DNA from: Dehalococcoidia bacterium
GTDB lineage: Bacteria; Chloroflexota; Dehalococcoidia; CAUJGQ01
Assembly: GCA_035310145.1 (NCBI GenBank)
Contig: DATGEL010000104.1
Location: 1 to 64,000, forward strand
Length of the DNA: 64,000 nt
Reading direction: 5' to 3'
Shown piece after piece: positions 8,893 to 18,279 of this stretch (position 1 is the first letter of the stretch; the number at the start of each line of letters is the position of its first letter). A program made the translations under genes and the position numbers. Below the pieces are notes generated by a model. That model was not told the DNA's origin, did not search any database, and worked only from the letters and a program-made list of their open reading frames with translations.

Positions 8893-9777
8893 TCAGCCAG
8901 GAGGCGCCAGGCGAAGCGCGTCGTCGGCGGGCAGCGCCGGGTCTGCCGGCCGTGCCTGCAGCCGCGCGTGTTCGTGCGCCACCTCACCGCCGAAGAGCAA
9001 CAGGCTGCCCAGCAGATAGGCGTAGAAGAGGAAGGCGATCACCGCGCCCAGCGAGCCGTAGACCTTGTCGAAGCTGCCGTACGAGCGCACGAAGACGCTG
9101 AAGCCGAGATTGAGCGCCTGGAAACCGATGGCGCCGATCAGGGCGCCCGGCCAAACCCGGTGCCAGCGCACGCCGGGCGGCGACGTCACGATATAGAGCA
9201 CGCCGAAGGTGCCGAAGCTCAGGGCGAAGGGCAGGAGAAAGAAGAGGGCGCCGAAGACGAGCGTAGTGACCTCACCCAGCCGCGCGCCCAGCAGCCGGTG
9301 CGCGATCTCGGAGAGCAGCGTGAGCACGAACGTGCCGGCGAAGGCGATGCCCAGCAAGCCGCCGAAACCAAGCACGGCGATCAGATCCTGGAGCTTGCCC
9401 GTGAGCAAGGAGCGGCGGCGCTCGTACTTCCAAACCACGTTCAGGCCGGTACGCAACGACCCGAAGATCGCGCTGGCGGACCACAGCGCCAGCGCCAGGC
9501 CGACGAGGCTGATGCCCGCTCGCCCGTTGGTCACCAGGCGGATTTGGCGCTCGATGTTGGCGCCGGAGCTGCTGCCGAGCGCCCGCGCCAACTCACGCAC
9601 CAGGGCGTCGCGCTGTCCCTTGGTCATAAAGTAGCCGCCGACGCCGATCACGAAGAGCGCCAGGGGGAAGAGCGAGAACAGCGTGTGATAGGCGATCGCG
9701 GCCGCGAATGTGCTGGCCTTGTCGCGCGCGTAGGCGCTTGCCGACGCCCTGGCGAGTCTCCAGACCGTCTTCACCAT
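8893..9777 (-). CDS. YihY/BrkB-family inner-membrane protein
   Basis: A 294-residue integral membrane protein with the family signature AAAIAYHTLFSLFPLALFVIG near the N-terminus and about six hydrophobic segments. The conserved G-x-x-x-W/Y region is SFDKVYGSLGAVIAFLFYAYL near the C-terminus. The family was once annotated as ribonuclease BN by mistake; its biochemical role is unknown. GAGGG precedes the ATG. Length and topology are typical. Confidence 0.9.
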   Translation of the reverse strand: MVKTVWRLARASASAYARDKASTFAAAIAYHTLFSLFPLALFVIGVGGYFMTKGQRDALVRELARALGSSSGANIERQIRLVTNGRAGISLVGLALALWSASAIFGSLRTGLNVVWKYERRRSLLTGKLQDLIAVLGFGGLLGIAFAGTFVLTLLSEIAHRLLGARLGEVTTLVFGALFFLLPFALSFGTFGVLYIVTSPPGVRWHRVWPGALIGAIGFQALNLGFSVFVRSYGSFDKVYGSLGAVIAFLFYAYLLGSLLLFGGEVAHEHARLQARPADPALPADDALRLAPPG

Positions 9778-9889
9778 GTCCCTCGGGCCGCACTCCCGGC
9801 CAGCATCATGATCGTCGTTGCGCAGCGATCGCGCACCTTCGCCGGGAATCGTTGCAGTCCCGCGGGCGCCGCGGCGCAGACGGCGAATA

Positions 9890-9919
9890 TTGACCGGCTC
9901 TTCGGGGGCTGCCTATACT
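9890..9919 (+). promoter_or_regulatory. Promoter of the M16 peptidase gene
   Basis: TTGACC, an 18-base spacer and TATACT, each 5 of 6 to the sigma-70 consensus. It is the best promoter match in the window, about 75 bases before the ATG at 9995. Confidence 0.65.
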
Positions 9920-9994
9920 CGCGGCGGGCGCCCTGCGCTGCGGTTTCCGGCCGCCGGGGCGCCGTTTGCTAGTATGCAGAACGCGGGGGGCAGG

Positions 9995-11284
9995 ATGGCG
10001 GCGAGCGAGGGCACGGAACCCTGGCAGATCTCGACCCTGCCGAATCAGCTTCGCGTCGTGACCACGCCCATTCCCACGGCCCAGTCCGCCAGCGTCAACG
10101 TCTTCGTCGGCGTCGGTTCGCGCGCCGAGGAACTGCGCGTCAACGGCGTCTCGCACTTCATGGAGCATATGCTCTTCAAGGGCACGGCCCGCCGCCCCAA
10201 CGCCACGATCATCGCCGGCCAGGTCGAGGGCGCCGGCGGCGTGCTCAACGCCTACACGACTAAAGAGCTGACCTGCTACTGGAACCAGGTGCCGTACGAG
10301 ATGCTGTCGCTGGCGATGGACGTCGTCGCCGACATGGTGCAGAATTCGCTGCTCGAGCCGGTTGAGGTCGAGCGCGAGCGCACGGTGGTGCAGCAAGAGA
10401 TCCGGCGCACGCACGACCAGCCCGGCGCCTGGGTGGGCGAGCTGCTGTCGAGGGCCGTGTACGGCGACCAGCCGATCGGCCGCAGCATCGCCGGCACGCT
10501 GGAGATCGTGGATGGCATCTCCCGGCAGGATATGCGCGACCACCTCGACACCTGGTACGTGCCGAACAACATGGTGCTGAGCGTGGCCGGCAACGTCACC
10601 CACGAGCAGGTGCTGGAGCTGGCGCACAAGTGCTGGGGCAAGGCCGCCAGCCGCGAGGTGCCCTGCGTGTCGGCGGCCGCACCGGACCTCGGGGCCCAGC
10701 GGCTGCAGGTAGACGAGCGCGACCTGGCGCAGGCCAACCTCGCGATCGGCATGCGCGGCATCCGCCGCGAAGACCCCGACCGCTTCGCCCTCACGATCCT
10801 CACCAACGTGCTCGGCCGCGGCATGAGCTCGCGCCTGTTCCGCGAGGTGCGCGAGAAGCGCGGCCTCGCCTACTCCGTCGGCGCCTCTACCGCGCGCTAC
10901 ACCGACACGGGCGCCTTCTCCGTTTCGGCCGGCGTCAGCCCCGAGAACGCCGTCAAGGCCGTGAAGGTGATCATGGCCGAGCTGAAGAAGCTGGTGGACC
11001 GTCCGGTCGGCAAGGCTGAGCTGACGAAGGCACGCGACTACGCCGCAGGCAGCTTCCGCCTCGGCCTCGAAAGCTCGATGGCGCTCGCGCAGCGTGCGGG
11101 CGAAAACCTGCTGGTCGTCAAGAAGATCGAGCCGGTGCAGACGGTCGTGGACGGCCTGCGCGGTGTGACGGCCGCCGACGTGCAGCGCGTCGCCGCCAAG
11201 ATCTTCCGCCCGGACAACCTCGCCCTCGCCGCCGTCGGCCCGACGCTTGACAGGCGCAAGCTCGAAGCCGCCCTGCGCCTGTAG
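9995..11284 (+). CDS. M16B-family zinc metalloprotease
   Basis: A 429-residue protein. It carries the inverted zinc motif HxxEH (SHFMEHMLFKGT; H54, E57, H58) and the distal metal-ligand region (VERERTVVQQEIRR). The C-terminal half has the R/Y signature of the paired domain (SSRLFREVREKRGLAYSVGA). It belongs to the processing-peptidase/PqqF-like M16B group and is usually a homodimer; substrates are unknown. The frame is open to 9818, but I start at 9995, behind a GGGGGGCAGG tract and after the promoter. Length matches M16B single-domain pairs. Confidence 0.92.
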   Translation: MAASEGTEPWQISTLPNQLRVVTTPIPTAQSASVNVFVGVGSRAEELRVNGVSHFMEHMLFKGTARRPNATIIAGQVEGAGGVLNAYTTKELTCYWNQVPYEMLSLAMDVVADMVQNSLLEPVEVERERTVVQQEIRRTHDQPGAWVGELLSRAVYGDQPIGRSIAGTLEIVDGISRQDMRDHLDTWYVPNNMVLSVAGNVTHEQVLELAHKCWGKAASREVPCVSAAAPDLGAQRLQVDERDLAQANLAIGMRGIRREDPDRFALTILTNVLGRGMSSRLFREVREKRGLAYSVGASTARYTDTGAFSVSAGVSPENAVKAVKVIMAELKKLVDRPVGKAELTKARDYAAGSFRLGLESSMALAQRAGENLLVVKKIEPVQTVVDGLRGVTAADVQRVAAKIFRPDNLALAAVGPTLDRRKLEAALRL

Positions 11285-11324
11285 CCGCCGCCTGGAACGG
11301 CGAACGGCCGCGTCGGTCGGCGGC

Positions 11325-11504
11325 TCAGTCGCCGCCGATCGCGCTCAGCGTGGTGCGCAGATCGCGCGTCAGCCAGGCGGGCATCGTTTGCTCTGAGCCG
11401 GTTTCGCGCACGTAGCAGCGCAGGCAGATACAGCGGCCGGTACGGCCGCTAATCACCGTGTCGTCCAGCGGCACGGCGAAGTGGCAGATCACGCAGCAAT
11501 ACAT
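11325..11504 (-). CDS. Small CxxC-CxxC zinc-binding protein, 59 aa
   Basis: The ATG at 11504 opens MYCCVICHFAVPLDD, with CVIC near residue 4 and CICLRC near 25-30, then an amphipathic tail ending TTLSAIGGD. Four or five Cys suggest a single treble-clef or ribbon zinc site. GGAAGG precedes the start. The frame is open far upstream, but only this end looks protein-like. It is convergent with the M16 gene. Function unknown. Confidence 0.6.
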   Translation of the reverse strand: MYCCVICHFAVPLDDTVISGRTGRCICLRCYVRETGSEQTMPAWLTRDLRTTLSAIGGD

Positions 11505-11780
11505 GGCAGGCGCACCTTCCCTGGGCGCCCGAACCGGCGCCCCGCGCAATGCCGCCCCCTGTATCCCCGTGTTCCGGGTCCGCCTTCGCACGAAGGGCGC
11601 GATGCAGGCGCCGCCCCTCGCTTGTGCCGTATCGTACGAGCGCGCCGCGCTTACCGGCGCTGCTGTTATGGTCAGCGCAAGATTTTCGTTGCACGGTCGG
11701 TGGCCGCCACCCAGCCGATCTGCCGCCGCGGCGCCGGCGCCGACAGCGGCCCCGCCGCCATCGTTGCATGCCGTGCTTCG

Positions 11781-11809
11781 TTGCGTTGGCGGGCGCCGGA
11801 TGCTACCAT
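11781..11809 (+). promoter_or_regulatory. Candidate promoter of the nusA operon
   Basis: TTGCGT, 17 bases, then TGC-extended TACCAT. Transcription would begin near 11816, just before the hairpin at 11835. The -35 match is weak (3 of 6). Confidence 0.4.
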
Positions 11810-11834
11810 AAAGACCGCCAGGGGAGCAGTGTTG

Positions 11835-11858
11835 AAGTGGGGTTCCCCCCACTTTTTT
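11835..11858 (+). terminator. Intrinsic terminator or attenuator in the nusA leader
   Basis: Perfect 8-bp stem AAGTGGGG / CCCCACTT around the loop TTCC, running straight into six T residues. It stands about 63 bases before the nusA ATG and just after the candidate promoter. No plus-strand gene ends nearby: the M16 stop is 550 bases upstream. Confidence 0.7.
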
Positions 11859-11920
11859 GTTGGCCTTCGTGCGCCCGCCCGGCGTCGAAGGCGGTGACCC
11901 TCGGGGAGGAACAGCCGGGC

Positions 11921-13429
11921 ATGAAGAACGATTTTCTGCTGGCGATCGCACAGCTGGCGGGGGAGAAGAACCTCCCCAAAGAAGTCGTCTTCGACGCGGT
12001 CGAGGCGGCGCTCGCATCGGCCTATAAGAAGGACCAGGCGAGCGCGGGCAACATCGTCGTCAAGATCGATCCCAACACGGGCACGGCGCACTTCTTCAGC
12101 CGCCGCACCGTCGTCGACGAGGTCACCGATCCGAAGATCGAGCTGACCTTGAAAGAGGCGCGCGCCCTCAGCCCCGGCTCTGTGCTCGGCGAGCACGTCG
12201 ATCAGGAAGTCGCGGCGAAGCCCGCCGGCCGCATCGCCGCGCAGGCGGCGAAGCAGGTCGTGCTCGACCGGCTGCGCGCCGCCGAGCGCGAGGTCGTCTT
12301 TGAAGAATACGCCGGCCGCGAGGGCGACATCATCTCCGGCGCCGTGCAGCGCATCGAGGGCAGCGGCGGTCATCGCAGCGTCTACATCGACCTCGGCAAG
12401 ACCGAAGCGCTGCTGCCGCCGCCGGAACAGGTGCGCACCGAGCACTACCAGCCCGGCCAGCGGCTCAAAGTCTACGTCGCCGAAGTGCGCAAGGACACGA
12501 AGGGGCCGCAGGTCATCGTCTCCCGCGCCCACAAGAATCTGATCAAGCGCCTGTTCGAGCTGGAGGTGCCGGAAATCTTCCGCGGCTCGGTCGAGATCAA
12601 GTCGATCGCGCGCGAGGCCGGCTTCCGCAGCAAGGTCGCGGTTTGGGCGCGGCAGGAAGGTGTCGATCCGGTCGGAGCCTGTGTTGGTTTGCGCGGCATC
12701 CGCATCCAGAACGTCGTCAACGAGCTGGGCGGCGAGCGCATCGACGTAGTGCAGTGGGATCCCGAGCCGGAGCGCTTCGTCGCCAACGCGCTCAGCCCCG
12801 CGCAGGTGGTCAGCGTCTCTGTCAGCGAAGAGGACAACACCGCCTCGGTCGTCGTGCCCGACCGGCAGCTTTCGCTGGCGATCGGCAAAGAGGGCCAGAA
12901 CGCCCGCCTGGCGGCCAAGCTGACGGGCTGGCGCATCGACATCCGCAGCCAGACCGCGGTGGAGCAGGAGCGGCTGGCAGAGCTGCCGCCCGAAGCCGCG
13001 ATCATCGCCGAGCCCGAGCCGGCCGGCGAAGAGCGCGAGATCGACCGGCCTGCCGCGGCGCTTGCGCCCGGCGAACCGGTGCTCGCGCCGCAGCCGTTCG
13101 AGACACCGGAGCCGGCGCGGCCCTTCGCCGAGCCGGAGCCCGAGCCGCTGCGCGTGGCCGCGGTGGCCACGCCCACGGGCCGGCCGGCGGCGCTCGGCGG
13201 CATTCGCTTCGCCGAAGACTTGAACATCCGTCAACCGATGGCCGAGCCGGTGCGTCCGGAAGGCGGGCGCAGCGGCAAGAAGCAGAAGCACCGGAAAGCC
13301 GGCGAGCAGCGAGATGAGATCGAGCTGCTCGAAGCGGCGACGAAGTCCAAAAAGGGCAAGCGCGGCCACGTTGAAGAGGTGGAAGAGGAAGAGTACGACG
13401 AGTACCAGTACCTCACGAAGAGGCGATAA
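11921..13429 (+). CDS. nusA: Transcription termination/antitermination factor NusA
   Basis: A 502-residue protein. In order: an N-terminal RNAP-binding domain ([21 protein letters not shown]), an S1 domain ([15 protein letters not shown] ... [18 protein letters not shown]), and two KH domains ([21 protein letters not shown] and [22 protein letters not shown]). The last 150 residues are Pro/Glu-rich, then a basic-acidic tail. NusA modulates pausing, termination and antitermination. The ATG at 11921 lies 10 bases after GGGGAGGA; the frame is open upstream but without NusA-like sequence. It heads the nusA-ylxR-infB-rbfA-truB cluster. Confidence 0.96.
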   Translation: MKNDFLLAIAQLAGEKNLPKEVVFDAVEAALASAYKKDQASAGNIVVKIDPNTGTAHFFSRRTVVDEVTDPKIELTLKEARALSPGSVLGEHVDQEVAAKPAGRIAAQAAKQVVLDRLRAAEREVVFEEYAGREGDIISGAVQRIEGSGGHRSVYIDLGKTEALLPPPEQVRTEHYQPGQRLKVYVAEVRKDTKGPQVIVSRAHKNLIKRLFELEVPEIFRGSVEIKSIAREAGFRSKVAVWARQEGVDPVGACVGLRGIRIQNVVNELGGERIDVVQWDPEPERFVANALSPAQVVSVSVSEEDNTASVVVPDRQLSLAIGKEGQNARLAAKLTGWRIDIRSQTAVEQERLAELPPEAAIIAEPEPAGEEREIDRPAAALAPGEPVLAPQPFETPEPARPFAEPEPEPLRVAAVATPTGRPAALGGIRFAEDLNIRQPMAEPVRPEGGRSGKKQKHRKAGEQRDEIELLEAATKSKKGKRGHVEEVEEEEYDEYQYLTKRR

Positions 13430-13511
13430 GCCCGCCCGAGGGTCGCATGGCCCTCGATCGGGCGCGCCGGCCGGCACGCCGGCCCGGCGGCAGCCGCTTC
13501 CTCCCCGGCAC

Positions 13512-13787
13512 GTGCCGCAGCGGACGTGCGTCGTTTGCCGCACGACGACCGCAAAGCGGGCCCTCGTCAGGCTCGTTCGGCCGCCGGAGGGGGGCGTCCG
13601 CCTCGATCGCACCGGCAAGCAGGCGGGGCGCGGCGCCTACCTCTGCGACGATCCCGCCTGCTGGCGCGCACCCGGGCTGCGCCAGCGCCTGGGCAACGCG
13701 CTGAAGACGACCGTTTCCGACGAGGACTTCCAGGGTCTGCAGGCGCACGCCGCCACGCTCGCCCCGGAACCCCCGCACCCCGAGTAG
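13512..13787 (+). CDS. ylxR: YlxR-family RNA-binding protein
   Basis: About 91 residues. The YlxR core is clear: VPQRTCVVCRTTTAKRALVR, then LDRTGKQAGRGAYLCDDPACW. YlxR (RnpM in Bacillus subtilis) binds RNA and modulates RNase P. It nearly always lies between nusA and infB, as here. The start is uncertain: I use the GTG at 13512, which gives the typical length but has no good ribosome site. The frame stays open back into nusA, so a longer protein is possible. Confidence 0.85.
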   Translation: MPQRTCVVCRTTTAKRALVRLVRPPEGGVRLDRTGKQAGRGAYLCDDPACWRAPGLRQRLGNALKTTVSDEDFQGLQAHAATLAPEPPHPE

Positions 13788-13824
13788 CCCACCCAGAGCC
13801 TGGCGCAGCCCGGCTCCGGTAGAC

Positions 13825-13848
13825 AGCGCGGCCCCACGGGGCTGCGCT
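13825..13848 (+). other. Hairpin between ylxR and infB
   Basis: AGCGC-G-GCCCC pairs with GGGGC-T-GCGCT across a tiny AC loop (11 pairs including one G-U). No T run follows, so it is more likely an RNA-stability or processing element than a terminator. The rest of the 204-base gap shows nothing else. Confidence 0.4.
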
Positions 13849-13991
13849 CGCACCATGCCCGGCCCGCGGGTCTCTCGGGCCGCGGCCGTGCCGCCGCCAG
13901 CGTCCCGGAGCGCACCGCGCTCCCGCCCGAGGCCGCGTTCGGAGCGAGGCGTTCCCCGCCCGCGGCCAGCAGGCTCACCAAGGAGGTCCGT

Positions 13992-15794
13992 ATGACAACC
14001 CGAACACCACAGGCGCCGGCCGGCCCGCCGGAAGATCGCGGGCCGATCGACCTGCCGCGTGCGCTGACCGTCAAAGAGCTGGCGGACCGCATGCGCATCA
14101 ACCCCGTCGAAGTTATCAAGGAGTTGATGAAGAACGGGGTGATGGCGACGGTCAACCAGTCGATCGACTTCGACACGGCCGCAATCGTCGCCACCGACTT
14201 CGGCTTTGAGCCGCAGGAGACCGCCGCGCCGCCCGTGCAGGCCCAGCCCGCCGCCAGTCGCAAGGTCGTGGAGAGTGGCGAGCACCTCGATCCGCGCCCG
14301 CCGATCGTGACGATCATGGGTCACGTCGACCACGGCAAGACCAGCCTGCTTGACGCCGTGCGCAATACCCGCGTCACCGAGGGCGAGGCGGGCGGCATTA
14401 CCCAGCACATCGGCGCCTCGACGATCATCATCAACGGCCAGCGCATCACCTTCCTCGATACGCCCGGCCACGAAGCGTTCACCGCGATGCGCGCCCGCGG
14501 CGCCGAGGTCACGGACATCGCCGTGCTCGTGGTGGCGGCGGACGACGGCGTCATGCCACAGACGATCGAGGCGATCAACCACGCCAGGGCTGCTGGCGTG
14601 CCGCTCGTGGTCGCGATCAACAAGATCGACCTGGCCGGCGCCAACCCCGATCGGGTGAAGCAGGAGCTGCTCAACTACGGCATCACCGTCGAAGAGTACG
14701 GCGGCGAGACGATCGCCGTGCCCGTCTCCGCCCGCACGAAAGACGGGCTGGACGACCTGCTGGAAAGCCTGCTCGCCCAGGCCGAGATCCTGGAGCTGCG
14801 CGCCGACCCGCGCCGCTCCGCCGTCGGCGTCGTGCTCGAAGCGGAGAAGGAGTCGCTGCGCGGCACCGTTGCCACGGTGCTGGTGCAAACCGGTACCCTG
14901 CGCCCGGGCGACGTAATCGTGGCGGGCGACACCGCCTATGGCCGCGTCAAGGCGATGTTCGACGAGCGCGGCCGCAAGCTGCGCAGCGCCGGCCCCAGCA
15001 TTCCCACGAAGGTCCTCGGCCTCAGCAGCGTGCCGCAGGCCGGCGACCGCGTGACCGTGGTGGAAGACGAGCGCACCGCCCGCGACTGGGTCGATCGCCG
15101 CGAGCGCGAGAAGGCAGCCGCGGCAGCGGAAGGCGCTGCCGGCGCCGTCACGCTCGACACGCTCTTCGGCGAGATCACCGCCGGCAAGGTCAAAGAGCTG
15201 AACATCGTGCTCAAGACCGACGTGCAGGGCAGCATCGAGCCGATCAAGAACGCGCTGGAGCGCGCCAGCAACGAGCAGGTGCGCGTCAAGGTCATACACG
15301 CCGCTACGGGCACCGTAACCGAGTCGGACGTGATGCTGGCCAAGGCGGCGAAGGGCGTGATCCTCGGCTTCAACACGCGCACGGAGCAGGGCGCCCGCCG
15401 CCAGGCCGAGGCCGAGCACGTCGAGATCAAGCAGTACGACGTGATCTATCACGCCGTGGAGGACATCGAGAACGCGCTCAAAGGCATGCTGGAGCCGGTC
15501 TACGAAGAAGTCATCGACGGCCACGCCGAGGTGCGGCAGATCATCCGTATCAGCCGCTTCGGCAACATCGCCGGGTCGTACATCACCGACGGCAAGGCGG
15601 CGCGTTCCGCCGGCGCCCGCATCCGCCGCGGCCGCGAGCTGGTCTTCGAGGGCCGGGTGGAGAACCTCAAGCGCTTCAAGGAGGACGTGCGCGAGGTCGC
15701 GACGGGCTACGAGTGCGGCATCACGCTCGACGGCTGGGACGACTTCGTGATCGGCGACGTGATCGAGTTCTACCACCGCGAACGGCAGTCGTAG
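13992..15794 (+). CDS. infB: Translation initiation factor IF-2
   Basis: A 600-residue GTPase. A short IF2_N module ([25 protein letters not shown]) precedes the G domain: G1 GHVDHGKT at 110-117, G3 DTPGHE, G4 NKID. Domain II and the C-terminal fMet-tRNA-binding domain follow (ending [17 protein letters not shown]). IF-2 brings initiator tRNA to the 30S subunit. It is much shorter than the Escherichia coli protein (about 890) because the long N-terminal extension is missing, as in many Gram-positive bacteria. AAGGAGGT precedes the ATG. Confidence 0.97.
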   Translation: MTTRTPQAPAGPPEDRGPIDLPRALTVKELADRMRINPVEVIKELMKNGVMATVNQSIDFDTAAIVATDFGFEPQETAAPPVQAQPAASRKVVESGEHLDPRPPIVTIMGHVDHGKTSLLDAVRNTRVTEGEAGGITQHIGASTIIINGQRITFLDTPGHEAFTAMRARGAEVTDIAVLVVAADDGVMPQTIEAINHARAAGVPLVVAINKIDLAGANPDRVKQELLNYGITVEEYGGETIAVPVSARTKDGLDDLLESLLAQAEILELRADPRRSAVGVVLEAEKESLRGTVATVLVQTGTLRPGDVIVAGDTAYGRVKAMFDERGRKLRSAGPSIPTKVLGLSSVPQAGDRVTVVEDERTARDWVDRREREKAAAAAEGAAGAVTLDTLFGEITAGKVKELNIVLKTDVQGSIEPIKNALERASNEQVRVKVIHAATGTVTESDVMLAKAAKGVILGFNTRTEQGARRQAEAEHVEIKQYDVIYHAVEDIENALKGMLEPVYEEVIDGHAEVRQIIRISRFGNIAGSYITDGKAARSAGARIRRGRELVFEGRVENLKRFKEDVREVATGYECGITLDGWDDFVIGDVIEFYHRERQS

Positions 15795-15868
15795 GAACGA
15801 GGAAGTCGGAACCAGGAACGAGGAACGAGGGCCCGTGCTCTCCTATTTCCTCTTTCCTCGTCCCTCAG
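15795..15868. repeat. Purine/pyrimidine-rich imperfect hairpin element, copy 1
   Basis: A GGAACGAGG-rich left arm faces a CCTATTTCCTCTTTCCTCG-type right arm between infB and rbfA. It shares the exact 12-mer TCCTATTTCCTC (15841-15852) with a similar arrangement at 46049-46140. This suggests a dispersed non-coding element rather than chance. Confidence 0.45.
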
Positions 15869-15876
15869 GATGCGCC

Positions 15877-16248
15877 ATGACCCGACGCTCCGAGCGCGTA
15901 AACGAACTGCTGCGGGAGGAGATCAGCGCCATCGTGCAGCGCGAGCTGAAGGACCCGCGCCTCGGCGGCCTGATCTCGATCACCGCCGTCGAAGCCTCGC
16001 CCGACTTTCGCCACGCGCGTGTCTTCGTCAGCGTGCTGGGCAGCGACGAGGAACGCGCCTCGTCGCTGACCGCGCTGAACGCCGGGGCGCGCTTCATCCG
16101 CCACGCCCTGCGCGAGCGGCTGGAATCGCTGCGCATTGTGCCGGAATTGAGCTTCAAGGCCGATACCTCGATCGCCGAGGGCGTCCGTATGAGCGCCCTG
16201 CTCGACCAGGTCGCGCACGAACACGACGCACCAGAAAGCTCCGCATGA
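15877..16248 (+). CDS. rbfA: Ribosome-binding factor A
   Basis: A 123-residue protein of normal RbfA length. It starts MTRRSERVNELLREEISAIVQRELKDPRL and has the family's GLISITAVEASPDFRHARVFVSVLG strand-helix core. RbfA binds the 30S subunit and helps mature the 5' end of 16S rRNA. The frame opens at 15835 in the pyrimidine-rich element, but AGGA before the ATG at 15877 and family alignment fix the start. Its stop overlaps the next ATG (ATGA), so the two are translationally coupled. Confidence 0.94.
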   Translation: MTRRSERVNELLREEISAIVQRELKDPRLGGLISITAVEASPDFRHARVFVSVLGSDEERASSLTALNAGARFIRHALRERLESLRIVPELSFKADTSIAEGVRMSALLDQVAHEHDAPESSA

Positions 16249-16970
16249 GCGAGGCGGCGCCGCGCGATCCGGCGGCAGACCTGCGCCCGCGGCTGGCGCC
16301 GGGTGGGTGCGACGCGCGCCTGCTCGATCGCCAGTTGCTGCTGACGCCGCAGACGATGCCGCGCCTCTACGGCGGCGAGGCGACGCTGCTCTACGCCCGC
16401 TTCGGCGTCAGCCCCACGGCAAGCGAAACGCAACGCCCCTCCGGCGGCGAGTTCACGCCGCTGGAACCGCAACTGCTGCCCGGCAAGCGGCCGGTGTTGG
16501 ACGCCGCCGCCCAGGAATTGGCCGGCAACGCCCGCCCCGGTCTCGCCCGCGCCACGGCGCTGAACCGGGCGCTGGCACGGCTGCGACCGATCGACTTCGA
16601 CGGCCGCGACCGCGCCGAGGAGGCAATCCTTGCCTCGGGCGAGGCGACGCCGCTGGAGCGGGCGCGGCTGCTGGCGCTGCTGGCGCAGGCCGCCGGAATC
16701 GCCTCGCGCGTCTGCCTGCTGTACCGCGAGCCGGCTGCGCAGCCCGCGTTCCATGCCGTCTGTGAGCTGTTCATCATGGGCGCCTGGGCCGTCTTCGACC
16801 CGCTGGCCGGCCAGCTCTTCTTGATGACTCACCGACCCTACGCCTCCGCCTGGGACCTGGCGCGCGACCCGCAGATCGCCGCACGCCACCCGGAGCACGG
16901 CCGCAAACCGACGCTGGATGCGAGCTTCTACCGCACGGTCGGCATCGCCAACGTCGAGATCGAAGGCTGA
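16245..16970 (+). CDS. Transglutaminase-like fold protein, apparently without the catalytic Cys
   Basis: A 241-residue protein coupled to rbfA by ATGA overlap and ending 4 bases before truB. The middle resembles a transglutaminase-like core: a helix LERARLLALLAQAAGIASRVCLLYRE, then FHAVCELFIMGAWAVFDPLAG, which supplies the usual His and Asp. At the place where the family has Gly-x-Cys before the helix, this protein reads SGEATPLE, so the nucleophile seems absent. It may be a non-catalytic binding domain. This slot in the operon often holds a DHH phosphoesterase, which this is not. The call is moderately secure; the function is unknown. Confidence 0.6.
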   Translation: MSEAAPRDPAADLRPRLAPGGCDARLLDRQLLLTPQTMPRLYGGEATLLYARFGVSPTASETQRPSGGEFTPLEPQLLPGKRPVLDAAAQELAGNARPGLARATALNRALARLRPIDFDGRDRAEEAILASGEATPLERARLLALLAQAAGIASRVCLLYREPAAQPAFHAVCELFIMGAWAVFDPLAGQLFLMTHRPYASAWDLARDPQIAARHPEHGRKPTLDASFYRTVGIANVEIEG

Positions 16971-16974
16971 GCCG

Positions 16975-17913
16975 GTGCGGCGCCCGGCCGAGCTGCATGG
17001 CATCCTCGCGATCGACAAGCCGCGCGGCTGGACCTCGCATGACGTGGTGGCGCGCGTGCGCCGCATCGCCGGTCAGCGGCAGGTCGGCCACGCCGGCACG
17101 CTGGATCCCCTGGCCAGCGGCGTGCTGCCGCTTGGCCTGGGCATGGCGACGCGCCTGCTCGAATATCTCTCTACCGGCGGCAAGACGTACGAAGCCACGG
17201 TGCGCCTCGGCGCTGCCACCACCACCTACGACGCCGAGGGCACGCTCACGGCCGAGGCGCCGTGGGCGCACATCGACGAGGCCGCGCTGCGCACGGCGCT
17301 GGTCGCCTTCACCGGCACGATCGAGCAACGACCACCGGCCTTCAGCGCGATCAAGCGACATGGCCGGCCGCTCTACGAACTCGCCCGTCGCGGCGAAGCG
17401 GTCGATACGCCGCTGCGCACCGTCACGATCGCCGCGATCGAGTTGCGGCGCTTCGCCCCGCCCGAGTTCGACCTGCGCGTGGTCTGCGGCAGCGGCACGT
17501 ACATCCGCAGCCTTGCGCACGATCTCGGCCTGGCGCTCGGCTCCGCGGCACACCTCGCGGCGCTGCGGCGCACGGCCAGCCGCGGCCTCTCCGTGGCAGA
17601 AGCGGTCGCGCTTGAGGAGCTGGAACGGGGCGGCCGCGATCTGCTGCGCCAGCGTCTGCTGCCCCCCGATCGCGCCGTGCAGCACCTGCCGGCAGTGACG
17701 CTTATGGAAGCGGACGTCGAAGCCGTGCGCCACGGGCGTGATCCGGGGGGCGGAGCGCCGCGTAAACCGGAAGAATCGGCTGCAATGCTGTGCAGAGCAT
17801 ACGATCGGGCGGGCGCGTTTACCGCCTTGCTGCGCTATGATGCTCTGCACGGGCGTTGGCGGCCGCATAAAGTCTTCGTGCCGGCAGATGAAGGAGGCCG
17901 CACGGCGGGATAG
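16975..17913 (+). CDS. truB: tRNA pseudouridine-55 synthase TruB
   Basis: A 312-residue protein starting with GTG four bases after the previous stop. It has LHGILAIDKPRGWTSHDVV and the catalytic-Asp motif VGHAGTLDPLASGVLPLGLG, then KTYEATVRLG and the thumb region GTYIRSLAHDLGLAL. A C-terminal PUA-like part ends the protein. TruB makes pseudouridine 55 in the T-loop of tRNAs. An in-frame extension into the preceding gene has no family match. Confidence 0.96.
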   Translation: MRRPAELHGILAIDKPRGWTSHDVVARVRRIAGQRQVGHAGTLDPLASGVLPLGLGMATRLLEYLSTGGKTYEATVRLGAATTTYDAEGTLTAEAPWAHIDEAALRTALVAFTGTIEQRPPAFSAIKRHGRPLYELARRGEAVDTPLRTVTIAAIELRRFAPPEFDLRVVCGSGTYIRSLAHDLGLALGSAAHLAALRRTASRGLSVAEAVALEELERGGRDLLRQRLLPPDRAVQHLPAVTLMEADVEAVRHGRDPGGGAPRKPEESAAMLCRAYDRAGAFTALLRYDALHGRWRPHKVFVPADEGGRTAG

Positions 17914-18008
17914 CGGCCGGCGCCACGCGGGAGTACTGTGTCGGGAGGCGTCGCGCTGCCGGGTGGCCGCGCACGGATTCACCCGCACAGCACACGAGGA
18001 GGACGTTC

Positions 18009-18152
18009 GTGGAAGCGTATTGCGTCAAGTGCCGGGCCAAGCGCGAGATGTCGCAGGCCAAGCAGGTGACGATGAAGAACGGCAAGCCGGCTGTTCAGGG
18101 CAAATGCCCGGTCTGCGGCACCACGATGAATAAGATCGGCGCCAGCCTCTAG
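18009..18152 (+). CDS. DUF5679 zinc-ribbon peptide, 47 aa
   Basis: GTG start with GAGGAGGA six bases upstream. The sequence opens VEAYCVKCRAKREM and closes GKCPVCGTTMNKIGASL, giving CxxC...CxxC with a short basic loop between, the DUF5679 pattern. Function is unknown; it is probably a structural zinc ribbon in a ribosome- or RNA-associated protein. It sits about 95 bases after truB on the same strand. Confidence 0.85.
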   Translation: MEAYCVKCRAKREMSQAKQVTMKNGKPAVQGKCPVCGTTMNKIGASL

Positions 18153-18279
18153 CGCCGGACCCCGCTCGCCTGCACGCACTGACCCGGCGCGGGCCCGTCC
18201 ATACCGGCGCTGCGGCGCGCCCCGTCGGCGGCCGACCGCCGGCAGGTGGCGTCACACGTGGCGCAAGGAACTCGCCTCG

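Larger units (their letters stand above)
11505..11920. other. nusA upstream region
   Basis: About 416 bases with no credible gene. The right part holds a promoter candidate (11781-11809) and an intrinsic-terminator-like hairpin (11835-11858), so nusA has a short structured leader. The position where rimP often lies in this cluster has no rimP-like frame. Confidence 0.5.

Noticed and set aside
11672-13618. 648-codon minus-strand open frame
   Set aside because: Antisense to nusA; composition typical of a shadow frame.
13413-15776. 787-codon minus-strand open frame
   Set aside because: Antisense to ylxR and infB, both certain. No protein-like features.
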